Shown: one piece after another, positions 7,721-12,909 of the stretch
Numbering within the stretch: position 1 is the first letter of the stretch
Layout: the number at the start of each line of letters is the position of its first letter
Assembly (NCBI GenBank): GCA_946887065.1
Contig: CAMPKL010000035.1
Coordinates: 1-13,324, forward strand
Direction of reading: 5' to 3'
DNA: 13,324 nt
From: an uncultured Bryobacterales bacterium
Lineage (GTDB): Bacteria; Acidobacteriota; Terriglobia; Bryobacterales; UBA6623
The notes under the pieces: model-generated
Seen by the model: the letters and a program-made list of their open reading frames with translations, nothing else
Databases searched by the model: none
Told to the model about the DNA's origin: nothing
Position numbers and translations under genes: made by a program

Positions 7721-8899
7721 CTAAATTTTGGCTCCGACTGAAAGTTCCTTAGCGACCGTGCGGGCGGTCTCCCGGGCAGCGCGATCCACGGCAAGGGTTT
7801 CCCTAATTGTTTGGACGGCTGAAAGCGAGGAACGTTCCAAGGTCTTTTCCACGATGACGGGGATGGCCGAGAACGGCGCTTCTCCACTTAGGAATGCTTC
7901 CACGGCAATTTCGTCCGCAGCGTTTAAAACGCACCCAGCAACTCCGCCGGTTTCAATGGCGGAGTAGGCCAACCTGAGCAGCGGGAACTTTTCGAAGTCC
8001 GGCGGCTCGAAATCCAATTGTCTCACGCGATCCCACGCTAGGCGACGGTCCTCCAGCCCCGTTTGGCGCTCTGGGTAGGAGAGCGCGTAGCGGATCGGCA
8101 TCTTCATGTCGGGCGGGCAAAGCTGGGCGATTACCGAACCGTCCCGGTATTCGACCATCGCGTGCACGACGGACTGCGGATGCACGACAACTTGAACCTG
8201 ATCCGGCGCAAAATCGAACAAATGGCAGGCCTCAATGACTTCAAAGCCCTTATTCATCAACGTAGCTGAGTCGATCGTGATGCGCGCGCCCATCTTCCAA
8301 GTCGGATGATTCAACGCCTGAGCGGGCGTAATGCGGTCAAAGTCCGAGCGTGGCGTGGTGCGAAAAGGGCCGCCGGAAGCGGTCAGGATCATCCGGTCGA
8401 CTTCGCCCCGCAGCCCCGCGCGAAGGCATTGATGAACGCCGTTGTGTTCGCTGTCGACCGGCAACAATTCAGCGCCCGACCGCCTAGCCTCGGCCATCAC
8501 CAAGTCGCCGGCGGCGACGAGGGTTTCCTTGTTGGCCAGCGCAACTCGCAAACCTAACCGGACCGCGGCATGGGTGGCCTCTAGGCCGGCAACACCGACC
8601 GCGGCGGATACGAGGGTTTCACAGTCGCTGTCCGTGGCCGCGGCCAGATTGCCTTCCGCCCCGTGCAGAATTGTGGGCGAGTAGCCGTCAATCGATGCGA
8701 TCGCCGATCGGAGCGCGCCGAGAAGGGACTCGTGGCCCACCGAAAGCAACGCCGGGCGGAACTCGGCGGCCTGCTCCGCCAGCAACTCCACATTGCGGCC
8801 CGCCGTCAGAGCAACGACGTCGACATAGCCCATCTCGCGGGCGACCTGCAAGGTGTTGCATCCAATGGACCCGGTGGATCCGAGTACAGCAATCTTCAT
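7721..8899 (-). CDS. dxr: 1-deoxy-D-xylulose 5-phosphate reductoisomerase
   Basis: Cytosolic NADPH- and metal-dependent enzyme converting DXP to 2-C-methyl-D-erythritol 4-phosphate, the committed step of the MEP isoprenoid pathway. The protein is 392 aa, standard length. The NADPH-binding loop GSTGSIG is at 7-13. LANKETLV is at 121-128. Metal ligands lie in PVDSEHNGVHQ (Asp149, Glu151), followed by ILTASGGPFR (171-180). The flexible-loop His is in NHPTWKMG (His198) and the third acidic ligand in MNKGFEVIEA (about 220-223). VVHPQSVVHAMVEY leads to the C-terminal helical domain. The ATG at 8899 follows AAGG closely. It is the first gene of the dxr-rseP-skp block. The leader upstream is unusual (see 8944-9044). 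The upstream neighbour is not cdsA/uppS, as it commonly is elsewhere. Confidence 0.97.
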   Translation of the reverse strand: MKIAVLGSTGSIGCNTLQVAREMGYVDVVALTAGRNVELLAEQAAEFRPALLSVGHESLLGALRSAIASIDGYSPTILHGAEGNLAAATDSDCETLVSAAVGVAGLEATHAAVRLGLRVALANKETLVAAGDLVMAEARRSGAELLPVDSEHNGVHQCLRAGLRGEVDRMILTASGGPFRTTPRSDFDRITPAQALNHPTWKMGARITIDSATLMNKGFEVIEACHLFDFAPDQVQVVVHPQSVVHAMVEYRDGSVIAQLCPPDMKMPIRYALSYPERQTGLEDRRLAWDRVRQLDFEPPDFEKFPLLRLAYSAIETGGVAGCVLNAADEIAVEAFLSGEAPFSAIPVIVEKTLERSSLSAVQTIRETLAVDRAARETARTVAKELSVGAKI

Positions 8900-8943
8900 G
8901 CCTTAAGCGCCCGCGAACCCGGTGGAAGACGAGACAAGATTAC

Positions 8944-8973
8944 CACAGCACTCCGCTTTTGGCGGAGGCTGTG
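8944..8973 (-). other. Strong 12-bp hairpin in the dxr leader
   Basis: CACAGC (8944-8949) pairs with GCTGTG (8968-8973) and CTCCGC (8951-8956) pairs with GCGGAG (8962-8967), with one unpaired base at 8950 and a 5-nt loop. It ends about 45 nt upstream of the dxr ATG. No clean T-run follows on either strand, so it looks like a leader structure or Rho-linked element more than an intrinsic terminator. The function is inferred. Confidence 0.5.
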
Positions 8974-9044
8974 AAGGGGTTGTAAGAGGTTCAGGAGAGT
9001 GGGGGCGCCGGGAGGGTTTAAGGGGTCTTTGGGGTTGAGGTTAG
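8974..9044. other. Strand-asymmetric tract: G-quadruplex motif (plus) / C-rich G-poor, rut-like (minus)
   Basis: By hand count the plus strand of these 71 bases has about 36 G and 5 C. It contains five closely spaced G-runs at 9001-9005, 9010-9012, 9014-9016, 9022-9025 and 9031-9034 with loops of 1-5 nt, which meets the usual quadruplex pattern. A minus-strand transcript would be C-rich, G-poor and little structured, as Rho loading sites are. It lies between the reductase stop (9278) and the dxr start (8899). The rest of that 378-bp gap is AT-rich (about 9070-9240) without a convincing gene. Confidence 0.5.
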
Positions 9045-9081
9045 TCTCGCTGTGGTGGGGGCACCCCCCCGGCTTGATCTG

Positions 9082-9110
9082 AGAATACCAAAGTCCATAG
9101 ATACATGCAA
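9082..9110 (-). promoter_or_regulatory. Candidate sigma70-like promoter for dxr-rseP-skp
   Basis: On the minus strand TTGCAT (9105-9110) is separated by 17 nt from TATTCT (9082-9087), each matching consensus at about four positions, in an AT-rich stretch. A start near 9075 would give a leader of about 175 nt including the C-rich tract and the 12-bp hairpin. This is a pattern match only. Confidence 0.28.
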
Positions 9111-9277
9111 GAACTTCTACGCAATTTTGAATGATTTTTCTCATCCGGGCCTTCTGGACGATCAACAACTGCACCTAACGTCCTAAGAATCTATAAGATA
9201 CAGAATTTTGTATGGTATCGAGAAAACTATGTGTTTTACTAGTCCGGTGGGCTGATCTGATCCGCCCCGCGCGTTTT

Positions 9278-10168
9278 CTAGCCCTTGACCTCGACACCGG
9301 CGAACTCTTCGAACAATTTGATGGCAGCGGCGATGTCCTCGTCTCCGTGGCCCCTGGCTACGCCCGCGGTGAACATTTCGTGTACCAGAGCGGTACAGGG
9401 CAGCGGCACACCCAGTTCCCGTCCCGAATCCAGCATCAGGCTGATATCTTTCTTCATCCACTTCAGCGGGAATGCCGCCTCGAAGTTGCGCTTGAAGATT
9501 TGCGGAGCCTTGAAGCTGATCAGACCGGCCTTAGCCGCGCTGTTATCGAGCACCTCGAACATTAACTTCGGATCAACGCCGGCTTTGGTGGCCAGCACCA
9601 TGCCTTCGACGAAGCCCTGGAGCATGTTGGCGAGAACCAGATTTTGCGATAACTTGGCGTGCAGGCCCATGCCTTGAGCGCCGCAGTAGTAGAAATTCGC
9701 GCCCATCGGATCGTAGAAGGGCCGGACGCGATCGAACACTTCTTTCGAACCGCCGATCATGAACGTCAGCGTGCCGGCCTTGGCGCCGGGCGTCGAGCCG
9801 GTGCAGGGGGAGTCCAAGTAGTGAGCGCCCTTGGCCTCAAATGCGGCGGCCAGCTTGCGGGCAACCGAGGGGGCGATGGTTGAGCAGTCGGCCACCACAT
9901 TTCCCTTCCCGATGCCTTCGATGACGCCGTTCTCGCCGGTCAAGACCGCTTCGGACATCTCGGAATTGCCTACGCAGACGAACATGCACTCGGCGAACTC
10001 GCCGACGGCCCTCGGGGTTTCGCAGAAGACGCCGCTTTTCTCGTCGGCAAGTTTCTTTGCCTTGGCTGCGGTATTCGTCCACAGGGCCACCTCGTGACCG
10101 GCGTCGATCAGATGCTCCGCCATCGGGTATCCCATCAAGCCGAGTCCGAGAAATCCTAGTTTCGCCAT
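9278..10168 (-). CDS. NAD(P)-dependent beta-hydroxyacid dehydrogenase (tartronate semialdehyde / 3-hydroxyisobutyrate reductase family)
   Basis: Cytosolic oxidoreductase of the 3-HIBADH/GLYR1/tartronate-semialdehyde reductase family, 296 aa, full length. The N-terminal Rossmann domain has FLGLGLMGYPM (6-16). The substrate-binding loop is LDSPCTGSTPGAKAGTL (118-134); the family's usual Ser-Gly-Gly is here Thr-Gly-Ser (123-125). The catalytic Lys is in GLHAKLSQN (Lys172, with Asn176), followed by the all-helical domain. The ATG at 10168 has AGGAG 10 nt upstream. It is divergent from a glycerate 2-kinase across 229 bp, which favours reduction of tartronate semialdehyde to glycerate (as GarR/GlxR) over valine degradation. 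Sequence alone cannot separate these from glyoxylate/succinic-semialdehyde reductase activity. Confidence 0.93.
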   Translation of the reverse strand: MAKLGFLGLGLMGYPMAEHLIDAGHEVALWTNTAAKAKKLADEKSGVFCETPRAVGEFAECMFVCVGNSEMSEAVLTGENGVIEGIGKGNVVADCSTIAPSVARKLAAAFEAKGAHYLDSPCTGSTPGAKAGTLTFMIGGSKEVFDRVRPFYDPMGANFYYCGAQGMGLHAKLSQNLVLANMLQGFVEGMVLATKAGVDPKLMFEVLDNSAAKAGLISFKAPQIFKRNFEAAFPLKWMKKDISLMLDSGRELGVPLPCTALVHEMFTAGVARGHGDEDIAAAIKLFEEFAGVEVKG

Positions 10169-10293
10169 GAATGTGCGTCTCCTTAAAACAACTGGGGCCG
10201 ATCAATCCGCGGGTCCGGGCCTGCGAACGCGAAGGGGAGTCAGATCGATCGAAGAGTCTGCGAGCAGCCGGCCGCAGCGAGCCGAAGGGTTCA

Positions 10294-10323
10294 ATTGTAC
10301 GCGTTCAGAACGCTATGAGACAA
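10294..10323 (-). promoter_or_regulatory. Candidate promoter of the dehydrogenase gene
   Basis: On the minus strand TTGTCT (10318-10323) is followed after 18 nt by TACAAT (10294-10299), which matches TATAAT at five of six positions. The start site would be near 10287, giving a leader of about 120 nt before the ATG at 10168. A weaker plus-strand pair (TTCAAT at 10290-10295, 18 nt, TATGAG at 10314-10319) overlaps it and could serve the kinase gene. Confidence 0.42.
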
Positions 10324-10328
10324 TAGCG
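10301..10328. promoter_or_regulatory. Two overlapping inverted repeats in the divergent promoter region (operator candidates)
   Basis: GCGTTC-A-GAACGC (10301-10313) is a perfect 6-bp inverted repeat around one base, inside the -35/-10 spacer of the minus-strand candidate promoter. CGCTAT (10311-10316) and ATAGCG (10323-10328) form a second perfect 6-bp repeat with a 6-nt centre, flanking most of the -35. Such dyads suit a dimeric repressor controlling both divergent genes. No regulator gene lies alongside. Confidence 0.45.
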
Positions 10329-10397
10329 CCCGCTGGTGAAGAGTCGCGCAAACGCGTGGCGCGGGCGGCCCGAAAGTCGTCGTAGGCAGGACAACGG

Positions 10398-11696
10398 ATG
10401 AAAGAACGACTGAGGGAGATCTTCCTAGAAACGATCCACGAACTGCGTCTCGATCAGGTCATGCGATCGTCCATTCAATGCGAAGGCGGCGTGCTGAAAG
10501 TCGGCCAAGAATCGATCGACCTGAGCCGGTTCAAGAAGGTGATTGTCCTTTCGATCGGCAAGGCGGCCGGGCGCATGGCCGAGGAGTTCGTCTCGATCAC
10601 CGCGCCGCAGCGGGTGTCGGGCATCGTGATCAGTTCGGTAGCGACGACCAAGGCGCCCCCCTACTTCGTCCGTTATATCGGCGGCCATCCTTACCCCAAC
10701 GCGGAGAGCTTTCACTCGGCGGCTGTCGTGCAGGAACTGGTCCGCGATCTCGACGCTGACCATTTGGTCATCTACCTGCTTTCGGGCGGCGGGTCCGCGG
10801 TTTGCGAGCGTCCGATTGCTGACTCCATCAGCTTCGACGACGCCCACGCCTTCTTCCGGCTGCTTGTGACCTGTGGAGCGGACATCGTGGAGATCAACAC
10901 GCTGAGAAAGCACTTCTCGGCAATCAAGGGCGGACGATTGGCGGCGCTGGCCTACCCTGCCCGCCAGACGACGCTGTATGTTTCCGATGTTCCCGAGGGA
11001 CAAGATTCCAGCGTCGCCTCAGGACCCACCATGCCCGACCCGTCGACCATCGAGGACTGCTACCGGATCGCCAAGGAACGCGACTTGATGGACCGGCTGC
11101 CGGCCTCGATTCGGCGGATGTTCGACGAGCGCTCCATCTCGGAAACGCCCAAGCCTGGCGACAACCGTTTTGAGACGAGTTCCTACCATTGCCTTTTGAG
11201 TAACAGCGCCGCGGTGGCCGCCGTCGGACGCCGGGCGGAAGAAGCCGGTTGGCAGGTCGAAGTCGACTTGAGCGTCGACGATCTGCCCGTTGCCGTAGCC
11301 GCCGACAGACTCTTAGCGCGTCTCCAGAAACTGCGGACTATTGACTCTAGACGGCCTGCCGCGGTGATTACGGGCGGCGAATTGTCCAGCCCAGTATTGG
11401 GCGACGGCCAAGGCGGCCGGAATTCAGCTTTCGTGCTGGACTGCGTCCCCAAGATCGCCGGCCGTAATATCGCGGTGATCAGCGCCGGCACCGACGGCAT
11501 CGACGGCAACTCGCCGGCGGCGGGCGCTATCGCGGACGGGCACACTCTGGTTCGCGCCGAAAAGGCGGGGATGGACGTGGAAGACTATTTTCTTCGCTCG
11601 GATTCCTACAGCCTTTTCCGGACGCTTGGCGATGCCCTCGAAACCGGCCCGACGGAGAATAACGTGAGGGACATTCGTCTGCTCACGGCTTGGTAG
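10398..11696 (+). CDS. Glycerate 2-kinase (MOFRL / DUF4147 family)
   Basis: Phosphorylates D-glycerate to 2-phosphoglycerate with ATP, feeding lower glycolysis; cytosolic. The protein is 432 aa, typical of the GckA/GLYCTK type. Conserved blocks seen in order: SIGKAAGRMA (52-61), GGHPYPN (95-101), LLSGGGSA (127-134), NTLRKHFSAIKGGRLA (167-182), LYVSDVPEG (193-201) and VASGPTMPD (206-214). The C-terminal MOFRL domain follows, with ITGGELSSPVLGDGQGGRN (324-342), ISAGTDGIDGNSPAAGAIAD (361-380) and GPTENNVRDI near the end. The ATG at 10398 has AGGA about 8 nt upstream. It is divergent from a tartronate-semialdehyde-type reductase, and its stop lies 4 nt before the next gene's ATG, so the two plus-strand genes form an operon. 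Confidence 0.95.
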   Translation: MKERLREIFLETIHELRLDQVMRSSIQCEGGVLKVGQESIDLSRFKKVIVLSIGKAAGRMAEEFVSITAPQRVSGIVISSVATTKAPPYFVRYIGGHPYPNAESFHSAAVVQELVRDLDADHLVIYLLSGGGSAVCERPIADSISFDDAHAFFRLLVTCGADIVEINTLRKHFSAIKGGRLAALAYPARQTTLYVSDVPEGQDSSVASGPTMPDPSTIEDCYRIAKERDLMDRLPASIRRMFDERSISETPKPGDNRFETSSYHCLLSNSAAVAAVGRRAEEAGWQVEVDLSVDDLPVAVAADRLLARLQKLRTIDSRRPAAVITGGELSSPVLGDGQGGRNSAFVLDCVPKIAGRNIAVISAGTDGIDGNSPAAGAIADGHTLVRAEKAGMDVEDYFLRSDSYSLFRTLGDALETGPTENNVRDIRLLTAW

Positions 11697-11700
11697 CTCG

Positions 11701-12582
11701 ATGGCGGATCCCTGGCGAATTTCGCTGCACGGCGGCCACTCGGGCGAGTTCTGTGAACACGCCGAAGGGACCTTGCGCAGCGTCGTGGAAGCGGCAGTGG
11801 CCGCGGGTTTCGTCACGTTTGGTCTCAGCGAGCACGCCCCGCGCGGTGAAGATCGTTTTCTGTACCCCTCAGAACGGCAGAAAGGATTCACTGTCAAGCG
11901 CCTGCAGGCAGACTTCGACGCCTACGTGACCGAAGCCAAGGCCTTGGCGCAGGAGTTCTCCGACAGAATCCAGATCCTTGTCGGTTTCGAAGCGGAGGTC
12001 GTGCCGGCGGCGACCTACGCCGATGAGATGTCCGCCATCAGGGAAAAGTACGCGCTGGAATACATGGTGGGCTCGGTCCACTATGTCGGCGAGATCCAGA
12101 TTGACGGCAAGATCGAAGAGTTTCACGCTGCCGTCGCCGCGTCGGGCGGAATTGAGTCGCTGGCGGTTAGCTACTACGACACGGTGGCGGAAATGATCAC
12201 CCGCCTCAGACCGGAAGTCGTGGGACACCTCGATCTGATTCGCCGGAACGCGCCCCCCGGGGCCGATCTGCGGACCGCTGCGATTGCCGACGCGGCCGAT
12301 CGCGCGCTGCAGTCGGTAAAGGAGTCGGGCGCGATTCTGGACTTGAATACGGCAGGATGGCGCAAGGGTTTGGGCAACGCCTACCCCGAGCCGTGGCTAG
12401 TCCGCCGGGCCGACGAGTTGGGTATCGGGTTCTGCTTTGGCGACGACAGCCACGGTCCGGCGCAAGTCGGCGATGGGATCGACCGAGCGCGCGAGTATCT
12501 ATTGGGATTGGAAATAGCGAGCATCCGATCCTTAAACCGGACGCAAGGGGAAGTTCTGTCAGCGGTCGTGCCGCTGAGCTAG
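11701..12582 (+). CDS. PHP-domain phosphatase, histidinol-phosphatase HisJ-like
   Basis: Polymerase-and-histidinol-phosphatase fold metal hydrolase, 293 aa. The usual multi-metal ligand set is present: N-terminal His10/His13 in SLHGGHSGEFCEHA (8-21), His20, SEH (His45), GFEAE (95-99), GSVHYVG (His127), VVGHLDLI (His176), LDLNTAG near 214-219 and GDDSH (Asp249, His251). The HisJ-like elements PEVVGHLDLIRR and YPEPWLVRRADELGIG support histidinol-phosphate phosphatase. However, no his genes are present, and coupling to glycerate kinase (4-nt gap, no SD of its own) leaves another small phosphomonoester substrate possible. The first motif reads H-G-G-H instead of the common H-x-H spacing. Its stop codon overlaps that of the convergent small gene at 12579-12728. 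The fold call is firm; the substrate is uncertain. Confidence 0.85.
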   Translation: MADPWRISLHGGHSGEFCEHAEGTLRSVVEAAVAAGFVTFGLSEHAPRGEDRFLYPSERQKGFTVKRLQADFDAYVTEAKALAQEFSDRIQILVGFEAEVVPAATYADEMSAIREKYALEYMVGSVHYVGEIQIDGKIEEFHAAVAASGGIESLAVSYYDTVAEMITRLRPEVVGHLDLIRRNAPPGADLRTAAIADAADRALQSVKESGAILDLNTAGWRKGLGNAYPEPWLVRRADELGIGFCFGDDSHGPAQVGDGIDRAREYLLGLEIASIRSLNRTQGEVLSAVVPLS

Positions 12583-12728
12583 AGCCGTTTGCCCTTTAGC
12601 AATCCCCAGCCCATCGTGAACAGGCCCGAGATCATGAGTCCCACCATCCAGTTGCGGGGGATCATGTTGTCGTAATAGAAAAAGCAAAAGATCCAGCCGA
12701 GGGTGAGAAATACGCCGAGGATAAACAT
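12579..12728 (-). CDS. Small two-helix membrane protein, 49 residues
   Basis: Too short for usual gene calling, but well supported. ATG at 12728 is preceded on the minus strand by AGGGG 8 nt upstream and followed by 49 codons and TAG. The predicted protein has two hydrophobic stretches, about residues 2-19 (begins MFILGVFLTLGWIFCFFYY) and about 28-44 (MVGLMISGLFTMGWGLL), joined by a short polar turn DNMIPRN and ending in basic KGKRL. That is a hairpin membrane protein, probably with both ends on the cytoplasmic side (positive-inside tail). I recognise no family. It lies downstream of the protoporphyrinogen oxidase gene on the same strand and is convergent with the PHP gene: the two TAG stops overlap in a single CTAG at 12579-12582. 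The role is unknown. Confidence 0.75.
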   Translation of the reverse strand: MFILGVFLTLGWIFCFFYYDNMIPRNWMVGLMISGLFTMGWGLLKGKRL

Positions 12729-12739
12729 TTGGCACGCCC
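12728..12739. repeat. 12-bp direct repeat, copy 1 (overlaps SD and start of the small membrane gene)
   Basis: TTTGGCACGCCC occurs here and again, identical, at 12897-12908. On the minus strand this copy covers part of the SD, the spacer and the first base of the ATG at 12728. Confidence 0.6.
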
Positions 12740-12819
12740 CTGTCTCTAGGACAATTCGAGTCTAGGCCGCCGCGCCGCGCCTGGTAACTCATGAATTTGA
12801 CCCAGTGAACCCCTAGAAG

Positions 12820-12845
12820 GGCACTACCGCCGAAGCAGTATCGCC
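12820..12845 (-). other. UUCG-tetraloop hairpin between protoporphyrinogen oxidase and small membrane gene
   Basis: Read on the minus strand, an 11-pair stem (two G-U pairs, one G-A mismatch) closes on C(UUCG)G, the extra-stable tetraloop. The inner stem is ACTGC-TTCG-GCGGT, and outer GGC/GCC pairs close it. It lies 65 nt past the stop at 12910. Only a short T-poor stretch follows, so it may protect the 3' end or attenuate, more than terminate outright. The 181-bp gap 12729-12909 otherwise holds only the two 12-bp repeats. Confidence 0.5.
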
Positions 12846-12896
12846 TACCCGAAGACCTCAGGCATTCGCCTCAACTCACCGGAACTCTGGTACCAC

Positions 12897-12908
12897 TTTG
12901 GCACGCCC
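12897..12908. repeat. 12-bp direct repeat, copy 2 (just after the protoporphyrinogen oxidase stop)
   Basis: This is an identical second copy of TTTGGCACGCCC. It begins one base after the stop codon of the gene at 12910-13324 when read on the minus strand, 169 bp from copy 1. Confidence 0.6.
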
Positions 12909-12909
12909 G

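Noticed and set aside
9057..9070. GGGGG-CA-CCCCCCC run resembling a terminator stem
   Set aside because: A two-base loop is too tight for a full stem and no T-run follows. It is treated as part of the compositionally biased tract.
8896..9174. 92-codon minus-strand ORF (GTG start) whose TGA overlaps the dxr ATG as ATGA
   Set aside because: The overlap looks like translational coupling, but the product is a Pro/Leu/Asn-rich translation of the low-complexity tract and then the hairpin. There is no domain, and the candidate dxr promoter lies inside it. It could be a leader ORF at most.
12559..12792. 77-codon minus-strand ORF after the PHP gene
   Set aside because: It overlaps the better-supported 49-codon membrane gene in another frame and extends into the PHP gene. 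Its composition is unconvincing.
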